Shown here piece after piece: positions 46,291 through 55,806 of a stretch of DNA of 64,000 nt. Source of the DNA: Roseateles terrae (GTDB lineage: Bacteria > Pseudomonadota > Gammaproteobacteria > Burkholderiales > Burkholderiaceae_C). A program made the position numbers and the translations under genes. Numbering within the stretch: the first letter of the stretch is position 1; each line of letters opens with the position of its first letter. The stretch spans positions 1 through 64,000 of the forward strand of contig NZ_JACHXO010000009.1 in the NCBI RefSeq assembly GCF_014192155.1. The letters run 5' to 3'. The notes beneath the pieces were generated by a model that saw nothing but the letters and a program-made list of their open reading frames with translations, did no database searches and was not told the origin of the DNA.

Positions 46291-47172
46291 TCAGCGCTTT
46301 CCGTCCAGTCCGTTGCGGCGCACGCTCCAGGCCTGCAGGCCGTTGATGGCCAGCAGCAGCGTGAACGAGAACACCAGCATCACGACGGCGATGGCGGTGG
46401 CGCCCACGTAGTCGTACTGCTCCAGCTTGGTGATGATCATCAGCGGCGTGATTTCGCTGACCATCGGCATGTTGCCAGCGATGAAGATGACGGAGCCGTA
46501 CTCGCCCACGGCGCGGGCGAAGGACAGGGCAAAGCCGGTCAGCAGGGCCGGGGTGAGCATCGGCAGCACCACCAGGCGGAAGGCCTGCCAGCGATGGGCG
46601 CCGAGTGAGGCAGCGGCTTCTTCCAGTTCGGTATCCAGGTCTTCCAGCACCGGCTGCACCGTGCGCACCACAAAGGGCAGGCCGATGAAGATCAGCGCCA
46701 CCAGCACGCCCAGCGGCGTGAACGCGACCTTGATGCCGAGCGGTTCCAGCTGGCTGCCCAGCCAGCCGTTGGGGGCGTAGAGCGCGGTCAGTGCAATGCC
46801 GGCGACGGCGGTCGGCAGGGCGAAGGGCAGGTCGATGAGGGCATCCACCAGCTTCTTGCCGAAGAAGTCATAACGCACCAGCGACCAGGCCAGGATGAAG
46901 CCGAAGACCACATTGATGGCGGCGGCCAGCAGGGCGGCGCCGAAACTCAGGCGGTAGGAGGCCAGCACCCGGGGCGAGGTGGCGGCGGCCCAGAAGGCCT
47001 CGGCGCCATGGCCGGCGGACTTCAGGAACACCGCGCACAGCGGGATCAGCACCAGCAGCGAGAGGTAGAAGAGGGTGAAGCCCAGGGTCGGGGCGAAGCC
47101 GGGCAGCACGCGGCGACGCTTGCGGGCGGGCGCCGGTGCGGCCGACGCCGGGGACAGGACGGCGGTGGTCAT
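46291..47172 (-). CDS. cysT: Sulfate ABC transporter permease CysT (CysU)
   Basis: The 293-residue permease has six helices and the EAA loop [21 protein letters not shown] near residue 190. The pairing [17 protein letters not shown] is characteristic of the CysT/ModB group. A basic N-terminal stretch ([10 protein letters not shown]) precedes helix 1. It lies 10 bp downstream of sbp and 1 base upstream of cysW in the operon. Confidence 0.95.
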   Translation of the reverse strand: MTTAVLSPASAAPAPARKRRRVLPGFAPTLGFTLFYLSLLVLIPLCAVFLKSAGHGAEAFWAAATSPRVLASYRLSFGAALLAAAINVVFGFILAWSLVRYDFFGKKLVDALIDLPFALPTAVAGIALTALYAPNGWLGSQLEPLGIKVAFTPLGVLVALIFIGLPFVVRTVQPVLEDLDTELEEAAASLGAHRWQAFRLVVLPMLTPALLTGFALSFARAVGEYGSVIFIAGNMPMVSEITPLMIITKLEQYDYVGATAIAVVMLVFSFTLLLAINGLQAWSVRRNGLDGKR

Positions 47173-47182
47173 GACGGGGACT

Positions 47183-48262
47183 TCAGCGCTTCAGCGAGCC
47201 CATGATCTGGTCGTACTGACCGCCGTCGACGAAGTGGGTCTTGTAGACCTTGCTCCAGCCGCCCAGGGTCTGGTCCACGCCGAACAGCTTGATCGGCGCG
47301 AAGCGCTGCGCGTGCCTCTTGAACACGGCGGGGTCGCGGGGGCGGAAGTTGTTCTGGGCGATGATTTCCTGGGCTTCGGGGGTCCACAGGAAGTCCAGAT
47401 AGGCCTTGGCCAGGGCGGCGGAGCCCTTCTTGTTCACCACCTTGTCGACCACGGCCACGGGGGCGTCGGCTTCGATCGAGATGCTGGGGTAGACGACCTC
47501 GAACTGGCCCTTGCCGAATTCGTTCTCGATGAGTTCCGCTTCGGATTCGAAGGTCAGGAGCACGTCGCCGATGCCGCGTTGGGTGAAGGTGGTGGTGGCG
47601 CCGCGGCCGCCGCCGTCCAGCACGGGGACGTTGGTGAGGATGCGGGTCAGCAGGTCTTTGGCCTGGGCGTCGGTGCCGCCTTTGGCGATGACGCTGCCCC
47701 AGGCGGCCAGGTAGCCGTAGCGGCCGTTGCCGGTGACTTTGGGATTGGGGATGATGACCTGGACGCCGGGGCGGGCGAGGTCATTCCAGTCCTTGATCTG
47801 TTTCGGGTTGCCTTTGCGGACCAGGAACAGCATGGTGGAGCTGTAGGGGGCGGCGGCGTTGGGGAAGCGCTGGCGCCAGTCGGCGCTGGTCAGGCCCTTC
47901 TCGGCGAGGGTGTCGACGTCGGTGGCCTGGTTCATCGTGACCACATCGGCTTCGAGGCCGCCGATGACCGAGCCGATCTGTTTGGAGGAGCCGCCGTGGG
48001 ACTGGTTGATGGTGACGGTCTGGCCGGTTTTTGTCTTCCAGTGGGCGACGAAGGCGGGGTTGATCTGTTTGTAGAGTTCGCGGGCCACGTCGTAGGACAC
48101 GTTCAGCAGTGTCGCGGGGGCGGCGGACTGTGCCAGCGCCGGGGTCCAGGCCTGGGCGCCGAGCAGCGGCAGCGCGGCGGCCAGCATGAGGATCTGGCGG
48201 CGGGGCTGGGAGGTCTTGGCGGCGGACGGGGCCGAGGCAGCGCGGACGGAAGGTGTGGACAT
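47183..48262 (-). CDS. sbp: Sulfate ABC transporter substrate-binding protein, operon copy
   Basis: The 359-residue sulfate-binding protein is the first gene of the sulfate operon. The signal region (about 1-44) includes twin arginines ([18 protein letters not shown]), so Tat export is conceivable. The mature part has [49 protein letters not shown] and [20 protein letters not shown]. It is paralogous to the stand-alone copy at 40100. The ATG at 48262 is preferred; 12 upstream codons look like leader. A dispersed repeat cluster starts about 95 bp upstream. Confidence 0.94.
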   Translation of the reverse strand: MSTPSVRAASAPSAAKTSQPRRQILMLAAALPLLGAQAWTPALAQSAAPATLLNVSYDVARELYKQINPAFVAHWKTKTGQTVTINQSHGGSSKQIGSVIGGLEADVVTMNQATDVDTLAEKGLTSADWRQRFPNAAAPYSSTMLFLVRKGNPKQIKDWNDLARPGVQVIIPNPKVTGNGRYGYLAAWGSVIAKGGTDAQAKDLLTRILTNVPVLDGGGRGATTTFTQRGIGDVLLTFESEAELIENEFGKGQFEVVYPSISIEADAPVAVVDKVVNKKGSAALAKAYLDFLWTPEAQEIIAQNNFRPRDPAVFKRHAQRFAPIKLFGVDQTLGGWSKVYKTHFVDGGQYDQIMGSLKR

Positions 48263-48357
48263 GGCGAAATCGTGGCAATCGACTGTGAGTCGGACCACAT
48301 AGCTTGCCGCACACCGCTTATTCTCTAAACGACTCTTTCCTTATTTCAATATAACTG

Positions 48358-48514
48358 GGCCCCCCAGTCGCTTCGCTCCTGCCCCCAGGGGGCGCCAGCC
48401 GGTGGCCTGGCAAAGCCAGTTCCACGGCTGTGGCTGGATGGGCCCCTCAGTCGCTGCGCTCCTGCCCCCGGGACGCGCCAGTCTGCGGCCTGGCAGAGCC
48501 AGTTCCGCGGCTGA
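48358..48514 (+). repeat. Dispersed repeat copies B and C, tandem
   Basis: Copy B (48358-48431) and copy C (48441-48514) are about 74 bp each and roughly 85% alike by eye. Each contains a GCCCCC...GGGGGC-type palindrome (perfect in B) and a CTGGC/GCCAG hairpin. The reverse complement of copy E is very close to copy B. Confidence 0.85.
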
Positions 48515-48800
48515 GGCTTGGGGGCGCTCCCGCTGCGCGGGGCGGGGGTGGCTAAATCGTTGAATTCCGCAGGATCGTGAGGCATCGCGGGTGCCTCCCC
48601 CAGGCTCCCGGGGTGCCGTCACGTCCTGGGACTCACCATGCAATTCCGGTTGTGCCGGTGGGGCCTCCATGGAAAGAACCCGTGCTCACAGTGTTGGCCA
48701 GTCGCTCCCGCAACGCCAATCACCATTTCATCCAAGCTCCTGCTTCCACCGCATAACGCCATCCGCCCCAGCCTGGCGCAGCCCCGGCGCCCCTCAAGCT

Positions 48801-49072
48801 ACAGCCGTGGAACCGGCTCTGCCGGGACACCGGCTGGCGCCCCTGGGGTAGGAACGGTTGCAACTGACGGGCTCGCTCCACCAGCCGGGCGCAGCCCCGG
48901 CGCCCCTCAAGCTACAGCCGTGGAACTGGCTTTGCCAGGCCGCAGGCTGGCGCCCCTTGGGGGCAGGAGCGTTAGCGACTGGGGGGCCCATCCAACCACA
49001 GCCGTGGAACTGGCTTTGCCAGGCCGCAGGCTGGCGCCCCTTGGGGGCAGGAGCGTTAGCGACTGGGGGGCC
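48801..49072 (-). repeat. Dispersed repeat copies D, E and F, inverted orientation
   Basis: Copies E (48914-48988) and F (48998-49072) are identical over 75 bases with a period of 84. Copy D (48801-48873) is a diverged unit. D and E also share about 35 bases immediately to the left (GCAGCCCCGGCGCCCCTCAA...). The stop codon of the glycosyltransferase gene abuts copy F. Confidence 0.88.
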
Positions 49073-49885
49073 TCATTCCTTCCAGTAGTGGGTGAGCCAG
49101 GGCGTGGGGCGGACGTAGCGGGTGAGATGGCGCCAGCGGTTGGTCACGCCCTTGCCAAACGTGCCCTTGAAATGCTCCCACGGCGTCTCGTGTGCAGGCT
49201 CCTGCTGCGTCCAACGGCCCACCAGCACGTCGCTGGGGTTCGGCCCGCCCGGGAACGTCACAATCTTCGCGCCCTTGGGCAGCTTGGCCGACTTGAAATA
49301 ACGCAGCGGGAACGGCGGCAGGCAGTGCAGACGGAAATGCCGCGTCCACGTCGGCGGCCAGAACTTGATGCCGCCTGGCACCGACGCCGTCACAAAATGC
49401 TGCTCAAACCCATGGCGATCCGCCACGCCCTGCGGGTCCGCACGGAACTGCTCAATGATGTGCGGGTACTTGCCCACCGGGAACCGGAACACCGACGTCT
49501 GCCCCAGCTTCTGCATCGGCTTGGCCCAGTTGCGCGCCAGCACCACATCGTCCGGACTGCCGTGCGTGAAGTAGCCGTCAATGTTGTCCACGATCACCGA
49601 ATCCAGATCAATGAACAGCACCGGCCCCGACAAACCCGTCGTCGGCCCCAGGTCCGATCCCCACATCACCAGCTTGCGCCACTTGCCCATCGACTTCTTG
49701 GGCCACTCGCATCCCAGCTCCGGCAGGTCGTAGGCATCCACCTCCGGACGGATGCCTTCCTTGTTGTCGGTCAGGCACACCAGACGGAAGTCACCCGTGA
49801 CATGGCGACGCAGCATCCCATACAGACGGTTCACATAGTCCGCCCCGTAGGCCGTGCCCCACTTCACGCAGATGACTTGCTTCAT
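49073..49885 (-). CDS. Glycosyltransferase-like protein (GT-A fold, unknown acceptor)
   Basis: The 270-residue protein begins MKQVICVKWGTAYGADYVN, then LVCLTDNKEGIRPEV and a DxD-type motif in VLFIDLDSVIVDNID near residue 92, typical of nucleotide-sugar-dependent GT-A enzymes. The remainder has ARNWAKPMQKLGQTSVFRF and the C-terminal WLTHYWKE. No signal peptide is seen. The ATG at 49885 is better spaced from GGGGAG than the one at 49891. No polysaccharide genes adjoin it, so the substrate is unknown. Confidence 0.78.
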   Translation of the reverse strand: MKQVICVKWGTAYGADYVNRLYGMLRRHVTGDFRLVCLTDNKEGIRPEVDAYDLPELGCEWPKKSMGKWRKLVMWGSDLGPTTGLSGPVLFIDLDSVIVDNIDGYFTHGSPDDVVLARNWAKPMQKLGQTSVFRFPVGKYPHIIEQFRADPQGVADRHGFEQHFVTASVPGGIKFWPPTWTRHFRLHCLPPFPLRYFKSAKLPKGAKIVTFPGGPNPSDVLVGRWTQQEPAHETPWEHFKGTFGKGVTNRWRHLTRYVRPTPWLTHYWKE

Positions 49886-50117
49886 TCCCATTCACTCCCC
49901 GGACGGACTCCCGCCCCTGATAAATCAAACACCTCAGGGACCCGGACTGTCGCCCGTCTCTCTCATTCGCGTAGATAAGGGAAGGAGTGGATCCGCAGAA
50001 CTCGCAGCAGCTGCGAGGGCGACACCATAGCAGAACCGGCCTAACCTCGAAAATCGTGCAAGTACATGCATCCTTATTCGTTGGCGACCGATCGGACGCT
50101 TCCTAGAGTCGGCCTCC

Positions 50118-51074
50118 ATGACTGCCACCGCCTCCCCCTCCCCGGTCGCCTCCCTGCCCTTGTCCGCCTCGCCGACCCTGTCGGCCACGGCCGCCCAACG
50201 CCCATCCGCCCGCAGCAGCCGTTTCGAGATCCGCCCCTTTGACGGCCCGCTGGGCGCCGAAGTGCTGGGCCTGGACCTCGACCTGCCGGTCGACGCGGCC
50301 ACCTTCGCCCAGCTGCACCGCGCCCATCTGGACCACCATGTCCTGGTCTTCCGCGACCAGCGCATCACCCCGGCCGCCCACGTCGCCTTCAGCCGCCGCT
50401 GGGGACCTCTGGAGATCCACGTGCTGCGCAACTTCCAGCTGCCCGACCATCCGGAGATCCTGCAGGTCTCCAATGTGCGGGACGCCAACGGCCAGCCGCG
50501 CGGACTGGGCGATGCCGGTGTGTTCTGGCATTCCGACCTGTCCTATAAGGAAAAGCCCAGCCTCGGCTCACTGCTCCATGCCCAGGAATTGCCGGCCGAG
50601 GGCGGCGACACCCTGTTTGCCAACCAGCATCTGGCCTACCAGGAGCTGCCGCAGGCGCTCAAGGATGCCGTGCGCGGTCTGCGCGCAGAGCACAGCTATC
50701 TCGCCCGTTATGAGGAACTGCGCGCCCGCAACCCCTGGCGTCCGGCGCTGACCGAGGCGCAGATCGCCGAGGTGCGGCCTGCGGTGCATCCGGTGGTCCG
50801 CATCCATCCGGAGACCGGCCGCCCCGGCCTCTTTGTCAGCGAGCACTTCACCACCCGCATCGTCGGGATCCCGGAAGACGAAAGTCGCGATCTGCTCCAG
50901 CAACTGTATGCCCTGAGCACCCGGGACGCGCTGGTCTACCGCCACCGCTGGCAGCCGCACGACCTGGTGTTCTGGGACAACCGCTCGGTGATGCATCTGG
51001 CTACCGGCTGCCCGGAGCATCTGCGCCGCCATCTGCATCGCACCACCATCGAGGGGACGGCGGTGATCGGCTGA
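50118..51074 (+). CDS. TauD/TfdA-family 2-oxoglutarate-dependent dioxygenase
   Basis: The 318-residue non-haem Fe(II) enzyme has the metal triad HxD in FWHSDLSYKEKP near residue 138 and the distal His in DNRSVMHLATG near residue 293. An Arg that binds 2-oxoglutarate follows in RRHLHRTTIEG. TauD relatives release sulfite from taurine or other sulfonates, or cleave alkyl sulfates. The SsuABC-like importer genes directly downstream support an organosulfur substrate. The first 35 residues are Ser/Pro/Ala-rich and outside the fold. Confidence 0.9.
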   Translation: MTATASPSPVASLPLSASPTLSATAAQRPSARSSRFEIRPFDGPLGAEVLGLDLDLPVDAATFAQLHRAHLDHHVLVFRDQRITPAAHVAFSRRWGPLEIHVLRNFQLPDHPEILQVSNVRDANGQPRGLGDAGVFWHSDLSYKEKPSLGSLLHAQELPAEGGDTLFANQHLAYQELPQALKDAVRGLRAEHSYLARYEELRARNPWRPALTEAQIAEVRPAVHPVVRIHPETGRPGLFVSEHFTTRIVGIPEDESRDLLQQLYALSTRDALVYRHRWQPHDLVFWDNRSVMHLATGCPEHLRRHLHRTTIEGTAVIG

Positions 51075-51222
51075 ACGCTGAGGCGTCCAAGCTGACCGCG
51101 TCGCCGTGGCCGGTGCCGCCGCCGTGATCGCGCTGGCCTCGTCGCCTGCGGTCGCCACCCCTGCTGTTGACGCTTCACCGCTGCCTCTCCACGCAGGCCC
51201 ATGACGTTCTGAAGGTTCTCCC

Positions 51223-52221
51223 ATGAAAAAGATCCTCGCCGCCGCCCTGGCCGCCACCCTTGGCCTGAGCGCCCTGCCCACCCACGCCGAAGGCCAGCTG
51301 CGCATCGCCGAGCAGTTCGGCATCGTCTACCTGCTGCTGAATGTCGCGCAGGACCAGAAACTCATCGAAAAACACGGCAAGTCGGAAGGCGTGGACATCC
51401 GCGTGCAATCGGTGCAGCTGTCCGGCGGGCCGGCCATCAACGAAGCCCTGCTGTCTGGCAGCATCGATGTGGCCGGCGCCGGCGTCGGACCGCTGCTGAC
51501 GCTCTGGGACAAGACCCGGGGCCGCCAGAACGTGCGCGGCATCGCGTCGCTGGGCAACTTTCCCTACTACCTCACCAGCAGCAACCCGGCGGTGCGCACC
51601 ATCGCCGACTTCAGCGACAAGGACCGCATCGCCCTGCCCGCCGTCGGCGTGTCGGTGCAGTCCCGCATCCTGCAGCTGGCTTCCGCCCGCCAATGGGGGG
51701 ACAGCCAGTTCAACCGTCTCGACCGCCTGCAGGTGGCACTGCCCCATCCGGACGCGACCGCCGCGCTGATCAAGGGCGGTACCGAAATCAATGCCCACTT
51801 CGGCAATCCGCCGTTTCAGGAGCAGGGTCTGGCCGGCAACCCGGCGGTGCATGTGGTGCTGAGCAGCTATGACGTCCTGGGCGGACCGGCCTCCGCCACG
51901 GTGCTCTACACGACCGAAAAATTCCGCAAGGAAAATCCCAAGACCTACAGGGCATTCGTCGCCGCACTGGCCGAAGCGGCCGAGTTCGTCACCCGCCATC
52001 CCGAGCAGGCCGCGGAGATCTACCAGCGCAACGAAGGCTCCAAAGTCCCGCGCGATCTGCTGCTCAAAGTCATCCGCAATCCGGAGGTGCAGTTCAAGAT
52101 CGCGCCGCAGAACACCCTGGCGCTGGCCGAGTTCATGCACCGCGTGGGCGCCATCAAAAACAAGCCGACGTCGGTGAAGGACTACTTCTTCGACGACCCG
52201 CACAACGCGTCGGGCAGCTGA
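51223..52221 (+). CDS. Aliphatic sulfonate/taurine-type ABC substrate-binding protein
   Basis: The 332-residue periplasmic SsuA/TauA-type binding protein has a signal peptide (MKKILAAALAATLGLSALPTHA, residues 1-22). The binding core includes RIAEQFGIVYLLLNVAQDQKL and SGGPAINEALLSGSIDVAGAG. It follows the TauD-type gene by 148 bp and precedes the ATPase by 8 bp. The specific ligand (taurine, alkanesulfonate or sulfate ester) cannot be decided from sequence alone. Confidence 0.9.
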   Translation: MKKILAAALAATLGLSALPTHAEGQLRIAEQFGIVYLLLNVAQDQKLIEKHGKSEGVDIRVQSVQLSGGPAINEALLSGSIDVAGAGVGPLLTLWDKTRGRQNVRGIASLGNFPYYLTSSNPAVRTIADFSDKDRIALPAVGVSVQSRILQLASARQWGDSQFNRLDRLQVALPHPDATAALIKGGTEINAHFGNPPFQEQGLAGNPAVHVVLSSYDVLGGPASATVLYTTEKFRKENPKTYRAFVAALAEAAEFVTRHPEQAAEIYQRNEGSKVPRDLLLKVIRNPEVQFKIAPQNTLALAEFMHRVGAIKNKPTSVKDYFFDDPHNASGS

Positions 52222-52229
52222 AGGAGGCG

Positions 52230-53246
52230 ATGATGAGCGCACGTCCTGACGTGGTGGAGCGATGGTCTGGCGTCAATGCCGGACAGGACGAGGCTAGACG
52301 GCTGCGCCTGGCGGGCCACGCGGGGGACCCTGCGGAAGTAGCCGATGCGGATGCCGTGTCCGGAACCCCGCTGAAGTTTCGCGTCGCACGCCGCGCTCCC
52401 AGTCGCCCCCATCTCCAGCCACGCGCTGTGGGGGAAGCCGTGAATGCAGTCGCGGCTGCGGCTGCGGCGGTTGCAGAGGTGGATGCGCCCCCGCATGCCG
52501 CCACGCACCAGCCTCGCCTGCGTGTGGACAACGTGAGCCTGGACTATCGCGTCGACCGCCGCAGCATCCGGGCGACGCATCAGGTGGCTTTTGATGTCAT
52601 GCCGGGCGAGCGTTTCGTGCTGCTGGGCGCATCCGGCTGCGGCAAGTCGTCCTTGCTCAAGGCGGTCGGCGGTTTCCTGCCAGCCTCCGAAGGCCGGATC
52701 CTGCTCGATGGTCAGCCCATCTCCGGCCCGGGCCCGGATCGCATGGCCGTGTTCCAGGAATTCGATCAGCTGCCGCCCTGGAAGACGGTGCTGGACAACG
52801 TCGCCTTTCCGCTCACCGCGTCGCGCAAGCTCGACGTCGCAGGCGCCCGCCTCCACGCCCAGGACTGGCTCGCACGCGTAGGCCTGGCGGGCTTTGCTGG
52901 GGCGTTTCCGCACCAGCTCTCGGGCGGTATGAAGCAGCGGGTGGCCATTGCCCGTGCGCTGGCGATGTCGCCGCGCATGCTGCTGATGGACGAGCCGTTC
53001 GCCGCCCTGGACGCCCTCACCCGACGCCGCATGCAGGAAGAGCTGCTGGCGCTATGGGAGCAGGAGCGTTTCACCCTTCTGTTCGTCACCCACTCGATCG
53101 AAGAGGCCTTGCATGTCGGCCATCGCATCCTCGTGCTGTCGCCCCATCCGGGCCGCGTGCGTGCCGAGTTCAATGCCCAGGGCCTGGATGGCGCGCAGCG
53201 GCTCGCGCTGGGGCAACGGATCGAACAGCTGCTGCTGGAAACCTGA
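52230..53246 (+). CDS. ABC transporter ATP-binding protein, SsuB/TauB type, with long N-terminal extension
   Basis: This is a 338-residue ATPase. The ABC domain starts about residue 97 (LRVDNVSLDYRVDRRS), with Walker A LLGASGCGKSSLLK near residue 132, signature HQLSGGMKQRVAIARAL near residue 230 and Walker B MLLMDEPFAALD near residue 250. About 95 residues precede the domain, Ala/Arg/Pro-rich and absent from usual SsuB proteins. AAGGAGG lies 5-8 bases before ATG ATG at 52230-52235, so this long start seems genuine. Its stop overlaps the permease start. Confidence 0.9.
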   Translation: MMSARPDVVERWSGVNAGQDEARRLRLAGHAGDPAEVADADAVSGTPLKFRVARRAPSRPHLQPRAVGEAVNAVAAAAAAVAEVDAPPHAATHQPRLRVDNVSLDYRVDRRSIRATHQVAFDVMPGERFVLLGASGCGKSSLLKAVGGFLPASEGRILLDGQPISGPGPDRMAVFQEFDQLPPWKTVLDNVAFPLTASRKLDVAGARLHAQDWLARVGLAGFAGAFPHQLSGGMKQRVAIARALAMSPRMLLMDEPFAALDALTRRRMQEELLALWEQERFTLLFVTHSIEEALHVGHRILVLSPHPGRVRAEFNAQGLDGAQRLALGQRIEQLLLET

Positions 53247-54112
53247 TGAGTCTGATGGCCCCTGTCCGTCGCCCTGACCGGTTGCTGGATCCGCAGCCCT
53301 ACGTTCCGACCACCGCCCAGCCCGTGCCGCTCTGGCAGCGGCTCGCCGAGGCCAGCGGTTGGCGGCAGGCTTTGCTGCTGGTGTTGCTGGCCGGTCTGTG
53401 GGAGGTGGCAGCCCGCCTTGCTGACAACGACCTGCTGTTGCCCCCCTGCTCCGCCGCCGCCCGGGCGCTCGTGACCGACCTCGCCAGCGGCGAGCTGCTG
53501 ATGCGCGCCGGCGTGTCGCTGCAATTGCTGCTTCAGGGATACGGGCTGGGCGTGGTGCTCGCCCTGGGCCTCACGGCACTGGCCACTGCCACCCGCTGGG
53601 GTCGGGACCTGCTGGCCAGCCTCACCGCCATGTTCAATCCGCTGCCGGCCATCGCCCTGCTGCCGCTGGCCCTGCTGTGGTTTGGCCTCGGCGCCCGCAG
53701 CCTCGTTTTCGTGCTGGTGCATGCGGTGCTCTGGCCGCTGGCGCTGGCGGCCAGTGCGGGCGTCTCCGCCGTGCCGGAAACGCTGCGCATGGCAGGGCGC
53801 AACTACGGCCTGACGGGGCCGCGCTTCGTTGCGCAGATCCTGCTGCCGGCGGCGCTGCCGTCCATCCTCTCCGGGCTGCGGGTCGCCTGGGCCTTTGCCT
53901 GGCGCACGCTGATCGCGGCGGAACTCTTCTTCGGCGCCTCGTCGGGTCAGGGGGGATTGGGCTGGTACATCTTTCAGAACCGCAATGAACTGATGACGGA
54001 CCATGTCTTCGCAGGCCTGGCCCTGGTCATCCTCATCGGCTGGCTGGTGGAGCGGCTGGTCTTCAGCACCATCGAACGCTGGACGGTGCGACGCTGGGGC
54101 ATGCAGCGCTGA
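53246..54112 (+). CDS. ABC transporter permease, SsuC/TauC type
   Basis: The 288-residue inner-membrane permease has an N-terminal helix (QALLLVLLAGLWEVAARL), further helices, and the EAA-like loop AGRNYGLTGPRFVAQILLPAALPSILSGLR near residues 185-210. The end segment has the FFGASSGQGGLGWYIF pattern typical of SsuC. The ATG at 53246 shares its A with the preceding TGA (TGATG), so the gene is coupled to the ATPase. It completes a tauD-ssuA-ssuB-ssuC-like operon. Confidence 0.92.
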   Translation: MSLMAPVRRPDRLLDPQPYVPTTAQPVPLWQRLAEASGWRQALLLVLLAGLWEVAARLADNDLLLPPCSAAARALVTDLASGELLMRAGVSLQLLLQGYGLGVVLALGLTALATATRWGRDLLASLTAMFNPLPAIALLPLALLWFGLGARSLVFVLVHAVLWPLALAASAGVSAVPETLRMAGRNYGLTGPRFVAQILLPAALPSILSGLRVAWAFAWRTLIAAELFFGASSGQGGLGWYIFQNRNELMTDHVFAGLALVILIGWLVERLVFSTIERWTVRRWGMQR

Positions 54113-54330
54113 GGTCTGTCGGCTGCCGCTCCGAGGCGAGCCGTTTGCCCCTCGCCGCCGTCAGGGGACTGCGCCTTATGCAGTGCCGGTGTAAGCTGCT
54201 GCGTGAACCGCAGTTGGTGGGCGCTGTCCATCCAGGCTAGGCTGCCCGGTTTTGCCCGCGCACCGCGCTACCCGCGCGGCGGCGACGAGGGCGATGTCCC
54301 CCAGATCCCATCAGGATTCAAGGAGCTTGC

Positions 54331-55806
54331 ATGACCGCCATCGACACGGCCGCCCCCCGCAGGGCCGCTGATCCGTCTTCCCCTTCTTCTGCTGCCCAAG
54401 GCTCCGCGCGCGGCGGCGCGGCCTCCGCGATGCATGCGCCGCACGCCCGCCCGGCGGTGCTGGACCTGATCGGCAACACGCCGCTGGTCCCTGTGCGACG
54501 TCTGGACACCGGCCCCTGCGAGCTCTTCCTCAAGCTGGAATCCCAGAACCCCGGCGGCTCGATCAAGGACCGCATCGGTCTTTCGATGATCGAAGCCGCC
54601 GAGCGCGATGGCCTGCTCCCCCCCGGCGGCACGGTGGTGGAAGCCACCGCGGGCAACACCGGTCTGGGCCTGGCGCTGGTCGCCCGCGCCAAGGGCTATC
54701 GCGTGGTGCTGGTGGTGCCAGACAAGATGTCCGCCGAAAAAGTGCTGCAGCTCAAGGCGCTCGGCGCCGAAGTGCACATGACCCGATCCGATGTGGGCAA
54801 GGGTCACCCGGACTACTACCAGGACCGCGCCGCGCGCCTGGTGCAGGACATTCCCGGCGCCTGGTATGCCGACCAGTTCAACAATCCGGCCAATCCGCTG
54901 GCGCATGAGACCACCACCGGTCCGGAGATCTGGCAGCAGACGGGGCATCGCATCGATGCGCTGGTCTGCGGCGTCGGCTCGGGCGGCACGATGACCGGCC
55001 TCTCCCGCTTCTTCGCCAAGGTGCGACCGGGCCTGGACCTGGTGCTGGCCGACCCCGAGGGCTCGGTGCTGAAGGACTATGTGGAAACCGGCCACTACGG
55101 CGAGGCCGGCTCCTGGGCGGTGGAGGGCATCGGGGAGGACTTCATCCCGCCGATCGCCGATCTCAGCGGCGTGCGGCATGCCTATGCCGTCAGCGACACC
55201 GAAAGCTTCGCCACCGCCCGGGAGCTCTACCGCGCCGAAGGCATCCTGGCCGGCTCATCCAGCGGCACCCTGCTGGCCGCCGCGCTGCGCTACTGCCGCG
55301 CGCAGACCACGCCGCGCCGGGTGGTCACCTTCGTCTGCGACACCGGCACCCGCTACCTCTCCAAGGTCTACAACGACCCGTGGATGTTCGACCAGGGCCT
55401 GCTTCAGCGTGCCCATCTGGGCGATCTGCGCGACCTGATTTCCCGCCGGACGGAAGACGGCGCCGTGGTGAGCGTCTCCCCGGACGACACCCTCGCCACC
55501 GCCTTCTCCCGCATGCGCCAGGCCGATGTTTCCCAGCTGCCGGTGCTGCAGCAGGGCCGTCTGGTGGGCCTGCTCGATGAATCGGACCTGCTGGCCCAGA
55601 TGCACATGGACGCCCGGCACTTCAAGGATCCGGTGACCTCCGCCATGAGCCATGATGTGCAGACCCTGCCTCCCGGAGCCCCCCTGTCTGCGCTGATCGA
55701 GCAGCTGCGCCGGGGCCTGGTGGCGGTGATTGCCGACGACCAGCGCTTCTATGGCCTGGTCACCCGTTTTGATTTGCTGAACCATCTGCGAAAGGGCTTG
55801 TCATGA
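54331..55806 (+). CDS. Cystathionine beta-synthase (PLP fold plus CBS domains)
   Basis: The 491-residue enzyme condenses serine (or O-acetylserine) with homocysteine. The PLP-binding Lys is in NPGGSIKDRIG near residue 78, with EATAGNTG near residue 110, GVGSGGTMTG near residue 215 and AGSSSGT near residue 310. Two CBS domains occupy about 375-490 and may bind adenosyl ligands. About 40 residues of low-complexity N-terminus precede the fold. AAGGAG lies 5 bases before the ATG. Its stop overlaps the next start (ATGA), forming a reverse transsulfuration operon. Confidence 0.94.
   Translation: MTAIDTAAPRRAADPSSPSSAAQGSARGGAASAMHAPHARPAVLDLIGNTPLVPVRRLDTGPCELFLKLESQNPGGSIKDRIGLSMIEAAERDGLLPPGGTVVEATAGNTGLGLALVARAKGYRVVLVVPDKMSAEKVLQLKALGAEVHMTRSDVGKGHPDYYQDRAARLVQDIPGAWYADQFNNPANPLAHETTTGPEIWQQTGHRIDALVCGVGSGGTMTGLSRFFAKVRPGLDLVLADPEGSVLKDYVETGHYGEAGSWAVEGIGEDFIPPIADLSGVRHAYAVSDTESFATARELYRAEGILAGSSSGTLLAAALRYCRAQTTPRRVVTFVCDTGTRYLSKVYNDPWMFDQGLLQRAHLGDLRDLISRRTEDGAVVSVSPDDTLATAFSRMRQADVSQLPVLQQGRLVGLLDESDLLAQMHMDARHFKDPVTSAMSHDVQTLPPGAPLSALIEQLRRGLVAVIADDQRFYGLVTRFDLLNHLRKGLS

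Larger units (their letters stand above)
48263..49072. other. 810-bp intergenic region with dispersed-repeat cluster
   Basis: This region lies between sbp and the glycosyltransferase gene, both leftward. The sbp promoter should lie in the AT-richer stretch 48300-48355. The rest is mainly two repeat units in one orientation (B, C), about 285 bp of unassigned sequence, then three units in the opposite orientation (D, E, F). No coding frame is convincing. Confidence 0.65.

Noticed and set aside
48355-49075. CRISPR array at the repeat cluster
   Set aside because: Units are about 75 bp, differ in orientation and lack regular unique spacers or cas genes.
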